A stretch of 64,000 nucleotides of DNA from Pseudomonas sp. HN11 (GCF_021390155.1 NZ_CP089985.1:3049001-3113000), one strand, 5' to 3'. Positions 1 to 8,610 are shown, counted from the first letter of the stretch. Made by a program: numbers and translations. The notes: a model not told the origin generated them from the sequence alone.

Positions 1-1
1 C

Positions 2-1486
2 CTGCCAGTGATCAATATCGGCTTCAACCAGCACGTGGCGTGGACCCACACCGTGGACACGTCCAAGCACTTCACTCTGTACCGCCTGACCCTGGATCCG
101 AAGGATTCCACGCGCTATATGCTCGATGGCAAATCCGTGGCCTTGGATAAAACCACGGTGACGGTGCGGGTCAAGCAAGCCGATGGCAGCCTCAAGGGCC
201 AGTCGCACATCGTCTATAGCTCGCAATTCGGCCCGGTGGTGCAATGGCCAGGCAAGCTCGATTGGAACAACCGCTACGCCTTCAGCCTGCGTGACGCCAA
301 CCTCGGCAACGACCGCGTGCTGCAACAGTGGTACGCGATGAACCGCGCCGGCAGCCTCGACCAACTGAAAACCTCGGTGCACACCCTGCAAGGCATTCCG
401 TGGGTCAACACCTTGGCCGCCGACGACCAGGGTCAGAGCCTGTACATGAACCAGTCGGTGGTGCCCAACGTCAGCGCGGCCAAGCTGGCGCAATGCAGCG
501 ACCCACGCGCCGGTCTGCAACTGATCATGCTTGACGGTGCCCGCAGCGCCTGCGCCTGGGACAACGACCCACGCGCGGCCCAGGCCGGCATCTTCCCGGC
601 CGACCAGTTACCCCAACTGGAGCGTACCGACTACGTGCAGCACTCTAACGACTCGGCCTGGCTGGCCAACCCCAAGGCCCCACTCACCGGCTTCTCCCCG
701 GTCATCAGCCAAGACCCCATAGGACTCGGCCCACGCGCGCGTTTTGCCCTGCAACGTCTGCAATCCCTGGATAAACCAATCAGCGTCACCGACCTGCAGA
801 ACATGGTCATGGACAACGAGGTATACCTGGCGGGCCAAGTCATGCCGGATCTGCTCGCGTTCTGCGCCAAACTTCTCGACGCCGATGCCACCACTCTGCA
901 ACCCCTGTGCACCAGCCTGAAAAACTGGGACCAGCACGCCAACCTGAACAGCGGCATCGGCCTGGTGCACTTCATCAACCTGGTGGAGCGCCTGCAGCAA
1001 ATCCCCGACGCCTGGCGCGTCGCCTTTGACCCGGCCCAGCCCCTTACCACCCCACGTGGCCTGGACACCAACCGCACCGATGTCGCCAAAGCCCTGCGCG
1101 AAGCCATGCTGGCGTCCACCGCCGACGTCGCCAAACTCGGCCTGACCGCCAACAGCACCTGGGGCGACCTCCAGGTCTCCGGCCAAACCCCGATCCACGG
1201 TGGCCCGCAGGAACTGGGGATCTACAACGCCATGCAAACCGTGCTCCGCGCCGACGGCAAGCGCGAAGTGGTCAGCGGCACCAGCTACCTGCAAATCGTC
1301 ACCTTCGACGACCAGGGCCCGCATGCCCAGGGCGTACTTGCGTTCTCCGAGTCCACAAACCCGACCTCCTTGCATTCCAAGGACCAGACCCAAGCGTTCT
1401 CCCAGAAAAAGCTCAGCCCGCGGCCCTTCACAGAAGCGCAAATCAAGGCAGACCCGCAGTACCAACAGCTGCACATCGAAGAGTAG
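2..1486 (+). CDS. pvdQ: Acyl-homoserine-lactone acylase PvdQ, 3' part
   Basis: The reading frame is open from the window edge, so only the C-terminal ~494 residues are present; the family is usually ~760-780 residues. It is an Ntn-hydrolase of the penicillin-acylase family. Known members act in the periplasm, removing the fatty acid from the pyoverdine precursor and from long-chain AHLs. The segment beginning INIGFNQHVAWTHT matches the beta-chain region that carries the oxyanion-hole Asn. The signal peptide, alpha chain, spacer and nucleophilic Ser lie upstream, outside the window. Family membership is confident. PvdQ is favoured over paralogous acylases such as QuiP by overall resemblance only. 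Confidence 0.85.
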   Translation: MPVINIGFNQHVAWTHTVDTSKHFTLYRLTLDPKDSTRYMLDGKSVALDKTTVTVRVKQADGSLKGQSHIVYSSQFGPVVQWPGKLDWNNRYAFSLRDANLGNDRVLQQWYAMNRAGSLDQLKTSVHTLQGIPWVNTLAADDQGQSLYMNQSVVPNVSAAKLAQCSDPRAGLQLIMLDGARSACAWDNDPRAAQAGIFPADQLPQLERTDYVQHSNDSAWLANPKAPLTGFSPVISQDPIGLGPRARFALQRLQSLDKPISVTDLQNMVMDNEVYLAGQVMPDLLAFCAKLLDADATTLQPLCTSLKNWDQHANLNSGIGLVHFINLVERLQQIPDAWRVAFDPAQPLTTPRGLDTNRTDVAKALREAMLASTADVAKLGLTANSTWGDLQVSGQTPIHGGPQELGIYNAMQTVLRADGKREVVSGTSYLQIVTFDDQGPHAQGVLAFSESTNPTSLHSKDQTQAFSQKKLSPRPFTEAQIKADPQYQQLHIEE

Positions 1487-1490
1487 GGCA

Positions 1491-1548
1491 GGCGTGCAAC
1501 CCCTTGATGCCAATACGAAATATTTTTGAAATCAAGGGGTTGCACGCC
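1491..1548. repeat. 18-bp perfect inverted repeat between pvdQ and tRNA-Cys
   Basis: The arm GGCGTGCAACCCCTTGAT (1491-1508) is repeated as its exact reverse complement at 1531-1548, with a 22-nt spacer. It starts 5 nt after the pvdQ stop. No T-run follows, so it is not a standard intrinsic terminator. The right arm contains the -35 element of the tRNA-Cys promoter. Confidence 0.8.
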
Positions 1549-1568
1549 TTCGCAAATACGTACATAAT
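1540..1568 (+). promoter_or_regulatory. Sigma70 promoter of tRNA-Cys
   Basis: TTGCAC (1540-1545), then 17 bp, then CATAAT (1563-1568), followed by a GC-rich GGCGCCC block of the kind seen after strong stable-RNA promoters. The tRNA begins ~130 nt downstream, so a long 5' leader would be processed. Confidence 0.6.
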
Positions 1569-1698
1569 GGCGCCCATCGAACGCAACGAAGCATTAAAAA
1601 CTTCTTTGTATTCAATGAGTTAGAGTAGAGGCAGGGTTTTATAGCCCACTCAAGTTTTTATGCGGTGAGTGTCAGCAGTCAGGACATTGATCGTTTGA

Positions 1699-1772
1699 GG
1701 CCGAGTAGCAAAATGGTTATGCAGCGGATTGCAAATCCGCCTACGCCGGTTCGATTCCGACCTCGGCCTCCA
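1699..1772 (+). tRNA. tRNA-Cys (anticodon GCA)
   Basis: This is a 74-nt cloverleaf. The acceptor GGCCGAG pairs with CTCGGCC, the anticodon loop ATTGCAAAT has GCA, the T-arm has GGTTCGATTCC, and the encoded 3' end is T-CCA. The discriminator base U73 is the one known for tRNA-Cys. Confidence 0.97.
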
Positions 1773-1779
1773 CTCTTAG

Positions 1780-1814
1780 AAACCCCGTAGATTAGCGTCT
1801 ACGGGGTTTTTTAT
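1780..1814 (+). terminator. Intrinsic terminator after tRNA-Cys
   Basis: The stem AACCCCGTAGA / TCTACGGGGTT with a 6-nt loop runs into a T-rich tail, 8 nt after the tRNA CCA end. Confidence 0.9.
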
Positions 1815-1864
1815 TGCCTGTGACAAGGTGGATTTACCAACGCGGTTCCAAACTCGCACAGCGA

Positions 1865-2135
1865 CTAGCGTTGTTTCTCAGCCCCAAACAATCGATCAGC
1901 TACCTGCCGACCTCGCTCAAGCCCTTCCGCCGTCAACCAAACCGATTTGTTCTTGTTGACTGGGTTACTGATGAAACCGTGCTCATGTAAATGATTCATT
2001 ATCGAAATCGAACCCTTTCCAAGCATTCCCGTCGTCGGAACTGAACGCTACCAGCAGGGCAGGTACAGCGTCTTCAATCAGCTTTTCGTCGTATTCCATG
2101 ATCACGCGCTCCACGTAGTGTGAATGCTGATTCAT
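1865..2135 (-). pseudogene. DUF6429-family gene, frameshifted
   Basis: Two minus-strand frames join into one DUF6429-like protein. The 5' frame (from 2135, RBS AAGGAA) encodes MEYDEKLIEDAVPALL and NAWKGFDFD, then runs into a premature stop at 1983. The 3' frame resumes at ~1999 with MNHLHEHGFISNPVNKNKSV and ends LTAEGLERGRQVADRLFGAE before the TAG at 1865. Two bases appear to be missing at the join near 2000, where the family has a short linker into an N-terminal MNRLHE-type helix. Function of the family is unknown. It lies just behind the tRNA-Cys, a common integration neighbourhood. The family match is from memory of the motif pattern. Confidence 0.7.
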
Positions 2136-2160
2136 TTTCCTTGTCTGTAAGCGAGCGCGT

Positions 2161-2415
2161 TTACAGAACGTCAGACCTGACGACCCTCTGGTCTTTGACC
2201 TCACCTGCATACGCTTCAATTCTCTCCTGTTGCGCCGTCAGCAAGGCGCATATTTTCATCAATGCTATCGCCTCATCCGGCGTCCTGCCGCTGGCCGCCA
2301 ACGTGGTCAATTCAACCACCGACCACCCGATCACCGCCGCCGCATCTTCCAGGTCATAGAACAATTCCTGCTGAGCCGTCCTGGGCCCGTCGAGGCCTTT
2401 TATCAACTCATCCAT
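2161..2415 (-). CDS. Small hypothetical protein
   Basis: The 84-residue product is not recognised. AAGGAG sits 5 nt before the ATG, which supports expression. The protein is soluble, mildly acidic and predicted largely helical, with a central DAAAVIGWSVVELTTLAASG segment. No signal peptide or membrane segment is visible. It ends about 25 bp upstream of the broken DUF6429 gene on the same strand, so the two may once have been co-transcribed. An origin as accessory or island DNA behind tRNA-Cys is inferred. Confidence 0.6.
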   Translation of the reverse strand: MDELIKGLDGPRTAQQELFYDLEDAAAVIGWSVVELTTLAASGRTPDEAIALMKICALLTAQQERIEAYAGEVKDQRVVRSDVL

Positions 2416-2477
2416 TTATGCTCCTTGCCGCTTCAGTTCAAGCGCCATCACATTTACCCCTATTGCGACATTCCCGC

Positions 2478-3020
2478 TTACGGAGCGAGATTATCATCGA
2501 AGTCTTCACGCTCGATGTTTGCATAAGCCTGCGCGCGAATCCCGCCTTCGGAATAGGTACAGAGTCGCCGTGTCGCTTTCTTTCCCTGTGGACGCACGAC
2601 TATTCCCTCGCTCATCTCGGGGTCGTTGGGCTCACCGGGTGTAAAGTTTGTGCGCACCATCCGGTCGAAAACGGCGTAGGTCACCCCATGATTGATAAAG
2701 CGCAAACGAGCTTCGCCTCCACCGGAGTAGGCCGTGGAACTAAGCCAGAAGTGACCCTTCGGTGGGTTAAGCGTCTCGGGATAGGACAACTCAATTTTGC
2801 CGGGCGTGCCGAATCGGTATTGCACATAGCCGGTTGTCGCTGAGAAACCTTGCGATGCGCAAACCGAGATCATCTTGGGCCCGGAGTCGCAGCCGAATAA
2901 CAGCGTTTCTTGCGTTTTACACAGATAGTTCTGTTCCGGCGTCTCGGCAAGCGCGTCGAGCGTTATGGCAGCCATCGTCAGGAAGCAAATTTCCTTTAGC
3001 GTCGTGACTTTAATTCCCAT
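2478..3020 (-). CDS. Hypothetical exported protein
   Basis: From the ATG at 3020 the 180-residue product begins with a hydrophobic leader ending LDALA, consistent with a Sec signal peptide. The mature part has three to four Cys (YLCKTQ, FGCDSG, SVCASQ, RLCTYS), compatible with periplasmic disulfides. An upstream in-frame start at 3104 would bury the leader, so the shorter start is preferred. It is followed, across the strand, by no obvious partner. Function is not recognised. Confidence 0.65.
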   Translation of the reverse strand: MGIKVTTLKEICFLTMAAITLDALAETPEQNYLCKTQETLLFGCDSGPKMISVCASQGFSATTGYVQYRFGTPGKIELSYPETLNPPKGHFWLSSTAYSGGGEARLRFINHGVTYAVFDRMVRTNFTPGEPNDPEMSEGIVVRPQGKKATRRLCTYSEGGIRAQAYANIEREDFDDNLAP

Positions 3021-3119
3021 CAGGGTTCCCGTTTTTTCATTGGAAAATGGATCAGTACTTATTCTGACTGGGTGCTTGGCAAGGCAGTGTGTCTTCCCCG
3101 TCACGCGTGTGTAAATACC

Positions 3120-3881
3120 TCACTTGCCCCCAGTCACATCCAGAAAAGTCCCGGTAATAAACGACGCCTCCGCCCCCGCCAACCACAGCACGGCCCGCGC
3201 CACTTCTTCGGGTTCGCCACCCCGGCCCATGGGAATGCTGTCCTTGACGCGGTCTACGCGATTCGGTTCTCCGCCGCTGGCGTGCATTTGGGTGTAGATA
3301 TGTCCTGGGCGAACGCAATTGACGCGGATGCCTTCGCGCGCGACTTCCTTGGACAGCCCGATGGTGAAGGTTTCCAGGGCACCCTTTGATGCAGCGTAGT
3401 CGACATACTCGTTCGGGCTGCCCAACCGCGCGGCGCCTGAGGAGACGTTGATCACGCTGCCACCCTTACCTCTGTGTCGAAACGACATGCGCTTCACCGC
3501 TTGCTGCGCGCAGAGCATTGGCCCTATGGCATTGATCGCGAAGATGCGCTGCATTCGGGCAAAGTCGAGGTCTTCGAATCGGGATTGAAGCGCAATGATT
3601 GCGGCGTTATTGACCAGAACGTCGATGCGGCCGAATGTTTCGTCGATGGCATTGAACAGATGCGCGACCTGTTCGGGGGCGGCACTGTCGGCGCATATAG
3701 CCAAGGCGCGTCGTCCCAGTGCTTGCACGTCAGCCACTACGCCGCGTGCGGCGGCCTCATTGTTGATATAGCTGATGGCGACGTCATAGCCTTGCGCCGC
3801 CGCGAGCCGCGCCGTTGCCGCGCCTACACCTCGGCTTCCGCCGGTGATCAGAATCAGGGGGGCTGAAGAGTCGGTAGCCAT
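3120..3881 (-). CDS. SDR-family NAD(P)-dependent oxidoreductase
   Basis: A 253-residue classical short-chain dehydrogenase, the usual length for the family. The N-terminal nucleotide-binding motif is TGGSRGVG, followed by NNAA (VLVNNAAI), the catalytic Ser in INVSSGAARLG and the YAASK active-site Tyr/Lys pair. The C-terminus ITGTFLDVTGGK is typical of glucose-1-dehydrogenase-like and 3-oxoacyl-ACP-reductase-like members. Substrate cannot be told from sequence. It is read in the same direction as the EamA exporter and 29 bp downstream of it, so co-transcription is possible. Confidence 0.9.
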   Translation of the reverse strand: MATDSSAPLILITGGSRGVGAATARLAAAQGYDVAISYINNEAAARGVVADVQALGRRALAICADSAAPEQVAHLFNAIDETFGRIDVLVNNAAIIALQSRFEDLDFARMQRIFAINAIGPMLCAQQAVKRMSFRHRGKGGSVINVSSGAARLGSPNEYVDYAASKGALETFTIGLSKEVAREGIRVNCVRPGHIYTQMHASGGEPNRVDRVKDSIPMGRGGEPEEVARAVLWLAGAEASFITGTFLDVTGGK

Positions 3882-3910
3882 ATCTTGAACCTTTTATGAG
3901 GGAGGTGAGT

Positions 3911-4738
3911 TTAGCCAATTAACATCGTGCCAGTGGCAATGACCGCGCACGCCAAGGCTTTGCGGACAGTCAGTGACTCGCCCAGGAAGAAATATCCGAT
4001 CAAGGCCGCAAAGACCACACTGGTTTCGCGCAGGGCCGAAACCGCTCCCATGGGCGATTCAGACATCGCGTAGATGACGATGCCATAAGCCAGCAGGGAG
4101 ACCAGCCCACCCATCAAGGCGGTGATGAGCCCTGGACGCGGGGCAAACAGGCTCCGTGCGCCGCGCAGGCCGATGTAGACCAATGGCATCAGTACACCCC
4201 ACAGGGCGCACATCCAGGCGGTATAGGCCAGCGGTGCACCGGAGAGACGCGCGCCTATGCCGTCGGTCACGCTGTAGGCTGCGATGAAAAAACCCGTGCC
4301 CAAGGCGTAAGGCAAGCTGGGGACGGCGAGCCTGCGCTGCCTGAAGGCCAGTGAAATAATGCCGCCCGACACCAGCGCAATGCCGAACAGGGCGCTGGCG
4401 CCAAGGGTTTCGCCAGCAAATGCCAAGGCGAATAACGTGATCAGAACGGGCGAAGAGCCGCGGGCGATCGGGTAGGTTTGCCCGAGATCACCCACTTTGT
4501 AGCTGCGCACCAGAAACAGGTTGTAGCCGACGTGCAAGACGCCCGAGAGCACGGCGTAAGGCCAACTGGCCGCGGCAGGCGCGGGGAGATACAGCGCAAA
4601 GCCAATGCTGACGATGGCGACCGACAGGCACATGACGGTCATCGACCAAAGCCTGTCGCTGCCGACACGCAACAGCGCGTTCCAGCTGGCGTGCAAGAGG
4701 GCAGCGAAGAGGACGAGTAATACGATAGGAAAGGGCAT
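3911..4738 (-). CDS. EamA/DMT-family transporter
   Basis: The 275 residues are almost entirely hydrophobic, with about ten predicted transmembrane helices in two related halves, the drug/metabolite transporter architecture. The second half carries the typical SALRETSVVFAALIGYFFLGE segment. It probably exports a metabolite or amino-acid-like compound across the inner membrane; the substrate is unknown. A LysR regulator lies immediately upstream on the same strand, and the SDR oxidoreductase follows. Confidence 0.9.
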   Translation of the reverse strand: MPFPIVLLVLFAALLHASWNALLRVGSDRLWSMTVMCLSVAIVSIGFALYLPAPAAASWPYAVLSGVLHVGYNLFLVRSYKVGDLGQTYPIARGSSPVLITLFALAFAGETLGASALFGIALVSGGIISLAFRQRRLAVPSLPYALGTGFFIAAYSVTDGIGARLSGAPLAYTAWMCALWGVLMPLVYIGLRGARSLFAPRPGLITALMGGLVSLLAYGIVIYAMSESPMGAVSALRETSVVFAALIGYFFLGESLTVRKALACAVIATGTMLIG

Positions 4739-4813
4739 GCCTCATGGTAAGCAAGCTGGCGGCCGGACAACAGCGAAGTTCCCTCATCCTGGCATGAGCC
4801 GTTACTCATACCA

Positions 4814-5719
4814 TCAACGATAATGCTGTTGGGCCTGAGTCGACTCCGCCAGCAGCCAGTCACGAAAGCTGATGATGTGAGGCTGTGTTTCGATCCCTTT
4901 GGGGCAGACAAAGTAATAGGCAACCGGAGAGGCGAACGGAATATCGAACAACCTTATCAGGCTGCCGTCGTTGATTTGGGCCTCAACGTGGCCGCTACGG
5001 GCCAAGGCAATGCCCTGGCCCAGCAAGGCGGCTTCTATGGTCATGTTGGTGTCAGCGAACCTGACGCTTTCCTTGAGTGCCGAAATGCCCACGCCGACGT
5101 GCTCGAACCAGGCTTCCCACTTGGGCACCAGGTCTGCGCCGTCACGCGTCAGTAGCGGGTAACGCAACAATTCGGCGGGCTCGTTTGGAGTGCCAAAACG
5201 GTAAAGCAGATCAGGGCTGGCCACCGGGAAAATCTGCTCCCTGAGCAAAAACTCCGAATGCAAGGCGGGGTAATGACCGTTGCCCAGGCGAATCGCGACA
5301 TCTGAATCCGTGCTGGAAAATTTGATCGCCTTATCACTGGTCTCCAGCGTGATCAGAATTTCCGGATGCTGCTGCGACAGGCTTGGCAACCTGGGCAGCA
5401 GCCATTTCAGTGCGAAAGAGTAGGTGGTGCTGACCTTGAGCCGGACCCTGCCTTTTTGCTCCCTGAGGTCCGTCAATGTGGCTTCCAGGTTCATGAAAAA
5501 CTCGCGCACGATGGGCGCCAGTGCCGCGCCGGCCGGTGTCAACCGCAAAGACTTGCCGCGTTGGAAGAGTTGTAATCCCCACAGGTCTTCGAGGTGCTTG
5601 AGCTGGTGGCTGACGGCGCTCTGGGTCACATGCAACTCTTCTGAGGCAGAAGTGAATGTCCCATGGCGGGTCGCGACTTCGAATGCGCGAAGCGTGGCAG
5701 TGGGGGGAAGATCTCTCAT
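4814..5719 (-). CDS. LysR-family regulator, GcvA-like
   Basis: About 301 residues from the internal ATG at 5719 (MRDLPPTATLRAFE). This start is preferred over 5758 because the winged-helix domain normally begins within a few residues of the start. The N-terminal HTH (FTSASEELHVTQSAVSHQLK) and the substrate-binding domain (ISTLETSDK onward) resemble the GcvA/AmpR-like subgroup. It could control the downstream EamA/SDR genes or the divergent gene at 5927. The effector is not predictable. Confidence 0.9.
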   Translation of the reverse strand: MRDLPPTATLRAFEVATRHGTFTSASEELHVTQSAVSHQLKHLEDLWGLQLFQRGKSLRLTPAGAALAPIVREFFMNLEATLTDLREQKGRVRLKVSTTYSFALKWLLPRLPSLSQQHPEILITLETSDKAIKFSSTDSDVAIRLGNGHYPALHSEFLLREQIFPVASPDLLYRFGTPNEPAELLRYPLLTRDGADLVPKWEAWFEHVGVGISALKESVRFADTNMTIEAALLGQGIALARSGHVEAQINDGSLIRLFDIPFASPVAYYFVCPKGIETQPHIISFRDWLLAESTQAQQHYR

Positions 5720-5926
5720 TGGTGCGTCCCGGCGAACCTTCTTGTGATCAGTTTCCATGAGCGGAGGCTCATGCTAGTCGAAAGGTATGCTTTCATCAAA
5801 GCCGGACAGCCCGGCGTTGTGAATTGTTGTGAAGCCAGCATTAATGGCCCATTGCCCATGCTAACGTCCGCTTCGGGCTATCGTCAGCACGACGATTTCA
5901 TTCGTTCCATCAGGGGAGCAGCGCCG

Positions 5927-6391
5927 ATGTCTACAACCGTAACGCCCGCCGGCAGCGGGGCAAACACGCCTAAAGCGTCACCGTCGGTGTTCGATGACAA
6001 GTTGAACATTGCCAAGTCCAGCAAGGTGATTGCCGACTACATGCGCCAGACCGGCAAGTCGGCCATTACCAAGCAGGAACTGACCCAACTGGCCAATAAC
6101 GCCTCGGGCAAAGTACCCACCGAGGTCTCCGATGCTGCCAAGTACATGGAGCGTCACCCCGATGTGTTCACCGCCATCGAAACCCACGACGTGCCCGGTG
6201 CCGATAACCTCTCGGGCGTGTGGAACTTCGATTGGGCGGCTAATGGTGGACTGAAAGGCACCGCCACCGATGCCATTGCCAAGATGCAGGATACATTCGA
6301 CTTTGCGATTGCAAAGTCTGCGCAAATCACCGAAATCAGCACCGCCAAAAAAGCCGAGCTGGACTCGACCAAGCAGCGGCCACAGAACTGA
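5927..6391 (+). CDS. Hypothetical protein, possibly type III secretion-related
   Basis: The start at 5927 is set by AGGGGAG 8 nt upstream, giving 154 residues. The N-terminus is rich in Ser, Thr, Pro and Gly with no charge bias or signal peptide. The rest is helical, with VFDDKLNIAKSSKVIADYMRQ and DVPGADNLSGVWNFDWAANGG. The disordered polar N-terminus and the overall look recall small type III-secreted or HrpK-like proteins, but this is an impression. No type III apparatus genes are in the window. It ends in a strong terminator, so it is probably monocistronic. Confidence 0.65.
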   Translation: MSTTVTPAGSGANTPKASPSVFDDKLNIAKSSKVIADYMRQTGKSAITKQELTQLANNASGKVPTEVSDAAKYMERHPDVFTAIETHDVPGADNLSGVWNFDWAANGGLKGTATDAIAKMQDTFDFAIAKSAQITEISTAKKAELDSTKQRPQN

Positions 6392-6424
6392 TGATGGCGG
6401 CCCGCGTTGACGTGTGAACACTGA

Positions 6425-6458
6425 AGGCAAGCCATATGCAATGGCTTGCCTGTTTTTT
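6425..6458 (+). terminator. Intrinsic terminator
   Basis: The stem AGGCAAGCCAT / ATGGCTTGCCT (6425-6435, 6441-6451) is followed by GTTTTTT, 34 bp after the stop of the gene at 5927. Confidence 0.9.
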
Positions 6459-6679
6459 GGGCCCAGAGAAATCCCAGGCAAAGAAAAGCCCGCGTGGGGA
6501 GCGCGGGCTAAAAAGGATGTTCATTAGGAGCTGGATTCACCATAGGCCTCTATCTGTGAAAGCTTTGTGAAAGCTTTGGCAAAAAAGTGTATGCCTCAAT
6601 CGTGAGGTGGCTGTACGGGGCAGGGCAGTCCATAACCCTTTACTGTCGCTGGCATACCCCTGCGTTTGGATGCCGCGTC

Positions 6680-7288
6680 ATGTCTATGTCTACCAGCCTG
6701 TTATCCGCCTTTGTGCTGTTCGCCTTTGTGTCCTCGATCACTCCGGGACCCAATAACACCATGTTGCTTGCCTCGGGCGTGAACTTTGGGTTTCGCCGAT
6801 CGATGCCTCATGCCCTGGGGATCAGCATTGGTTTCATGCTGCTGGTGATTTCAGTGGGCCTGGGGCTGGGCGAGGTGTTCAAGATCTTTCCGTGGGCCTA
6901 CACCGTGTTGCGCTACGTGGGTGCGGCCTATCTGTTGTACCTGGCGTGGAAGATTGCGACGGCGGGCGGCATGTCCGACAGTCCTGATGAGCAGGGCAAG
7001 CCCATGACCTTTCTCGGCGCGGCGGCGTTCCAGTGGGTGAACCCCAAGGCCTGGATCATGGCGTTGGGGGCGATCACCACCTATACACCAGCCGAAGGTT
7101 ACGTCACCAATGTGCTGGTGATTGCGCTGGTGTTCGCCGTGGTCAACCTGCCCAGCGTCTGTGTGTGGGTGGGATGCGGCAGCGGCTTGCGCAATGTGTT
7201 GCGTGAGCCGCGCTGGTTGCGGGTATTCAACTGGTCGATGGCGGGGTTGCTGGTGGCGTCGTTGTACCCGATGCTGTTTGCTGGCTGA
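6680..7288 (+). CDS. LysE-family amino-acid exporter
   Basis: From the ATG at 6680 the product is 202 residues with about six transmembrane helices, the normal size for LysE/RhtB exporters. The family signature lies near the N-terminus (FVSSITPGPNNTMLLASGVNFG), and WVNPKAWIMALG is typical of the middle helix. A longer frame opens at 6587, but its extra N-terminus is unlike the family. It likely exports an amino acid or related metabolite. The DJ-1/AraC regulator at 7630 reads in the same direction and may be functionally linked. Confidence 0.9.
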   Translation: MSMSTSLLSAFVLFAFVSSITPGPNNTMLLASGVNFGFRRSMPHALGISIGFMLLVISVGLGLGEVFKIFPWAYTVLRYVGAAYLLYLAWKIATAGGMSDSPDEQGKPMTFLGAAAFQWVNPKAWIMALGAITTYTPAEGYVTNVLVIALVFAVVNLPSVCVWVGCGSGLRNVLREPRWLRVFNWSMAGLLVASLYPMLFAG

Positions 7289-7291
7289 ATG

Positions 7292-7375
7292 TCAGACCGG
7301 CGAGATGGTTGCCAGTAGGCCGATACCGATGGTCAATACCAAAAAGCCGAACAGGAAAAGTGCCATCTTGGTCAT
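7292..7375 (-). CDS. 27-residue single-pass membrane peptide
   Basis: A short ORF with an excellent RBS (GGAGG, 5 nt before the ATG at 7375) encodes 27 residues: a basic start MTKMALF, then one continuous hydrophobic helix through FLVLTIGIGLLAT, ending ISPV. It converges on the LysE gene, with only 3 bp between the two stop codons. The strong RBS, clean helix and absence of alternative coding make it a credible small membrane protein, although too short for most gene finders. Function unknown; a modulator of a membrane protein is an inference. Confidence 0.65.
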   Translation of the reverse strand: MTKMALFLFGFLVLTIGIGLLATISPV

Positions 7376-7629
7376 GAGTCCTCCAGAGGGAAGGAAGTGG
7401 GGATGGCGCTATTGTCAGCCCAGGCGGCGTTTCGATACAGATGCAGGTAGTAAAGAAAAAACCGTATCAGATGCGGCTGGCCCTGTTAAGCCGGAGGCTT
7501 TGGTCGCTTACGGTTTTTTCAAGATCAGTGCCTGAGACAGCCAACGCATTTGCCCCTAAGATGGCGCCCACTGCATCAACAATAAGAGTGGGCCAACCCT
7601 CGATGGAAAGACGTCAATTCAGCGGTGGC

Positions 7630-8610
7630 ATGAAAGGCAAGAATCTGCGCTACCTCAACGAAACCCAGCAGCCGGCCTCGGTCACCCGCGTCGGCTTCCT
7701 GTTGCTTGAACATTTTTCCCTGCCCGCATTCACTCAGACCCTCGACACCTTCGTCACCGCCAACCTGCTGCGTCCCGACCTTTTTGCCTCGCGCACCTTT
7801 GGCTGTGACGATGGCGAAGTCATCAGCGACCTGGGTCTGGTGATCCGCCCGGATGCCCGTCTCGACGTGGCGGCTTTGCACGAATTGGAGCTGCTGGTGA
7901 TCTGCGGCGGCTTTCGCACGGAACTCAAAGCCAGCGAAGACTTTATCCACCTGCTGCGCACCACTGCCGAACACGGCATTGGCCTCGCCGGCTTGTGGAA
8001 CGGCGCCTGGTTTCTCGGTCGGGCTGGCTTGTTGCAGGGCTATCGCTGCGCCATCCACCCTGAGCATCGTCCGGCGCTGGCGGAAGTTTCAAAAGCCACC
8101 CACGTCACCAGCGAACCCTACGTGATCGACCGCGACCGCCTCACCGCCTCAAGCCCGTCCGGTGCCTTCCACATGGCGTTGGACTGGATCAAAGGCCTGC
8201 ACGACAAGGCATTGGTGGAAGGCATTGAAGACATCCTGGCCTTTGAAGAGTCCCGCTACCGACGCATCAAACCGACCGAAAACGTCAGCGTCAGCGCGCC
8301 CCTGCGGGAAGTGGTGAAACTGATGGACGCCAACCTCGAAGAGCCCCTGGAACTGGACCAGCTCGCCGTCTACGCCGGCCGTTCCCGGCGCCAGTTGGAG
8401 CGCTTGTTCAAGGAACAACTGGGCACCACGCCGCAACGTTACTACATGGAACTGCGCGTTACCGAAGCACGACGGTTGTTGCAGCACACGGAGCTTTCAC
8501 AGGTGGAAGTGCTGGTGGCGTGCGGATTTGTTTCGCCGAGTCATTTCAGCAAGTGCTACAGCTCCTACTTCGGATATCGCCCCTCGAAGGAGAAGCGGTT
8601 GGTCAAGTAA
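7630..8610 (+). CDS. AraC-family regulator with DJ-1/PfpI-like domain
   Basis: About 326 residues from the ATG at 7630; a start at 7603 is also possible, and the frame stays open back to 7441. The N-terminal ~200 residues are a class I glutamine-amidotransferase-like sensor fold (VGFLLLEHFSLPAF, LLVICGG, GIGLAGLWNGAWFLGRAG), with the nucleophile position reading W rather than C. The C-terminal ~100 residues hold two AraC HTH motifs (ELDQLAVYAGRSRRQLERLF and SQVEVLVACGFVSPSHFSKC). This GlxA/GbdR/ArgR-type architecture often senses amino acids or quaternary amines in Pseudomonas. The target is not evident; the neighbouring LysE exporter is a candidate. Confidence 0.85.
   Translation: MKGKNLRYLNETQQPASVTRVGFLLLEHFSLPAFTQTLDTFVTANLLRPDLFASRTFGCDDGEVISDLGLVIRPDARLDVAALHELELLVICGGFRTELKASEDFIHLLRTTAEHGIGLAGLWNGAWFLGRAGLLQGYRCAIHPEHRPALAEVSKATHVTSEPYVIDRDRLTASSPSGAFHMALDWIKGLHDKALVEGIEDILAFEESRYRRIKPTENVSVSAPLREVVKLMDANLEEPLELDQLAVYAGRSRRQLERLFKEQLGTTPQRYYMELRVTEARRLLQHTELSQVEVLVACGFVSPSHFSKCYSSYFGYRPSKEKRLVK

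Noticed and set aside
608..1513. 301-codon minus-strand frame
   Set aside because: Antisense to pvdQ with no family features.
6488..6512. GCCCGCG/CGCGGGC hairpin
   Set aside because: Would terminate minus-strand transcription, but no minus-strand gene lies to its right; not listed as a terminator.
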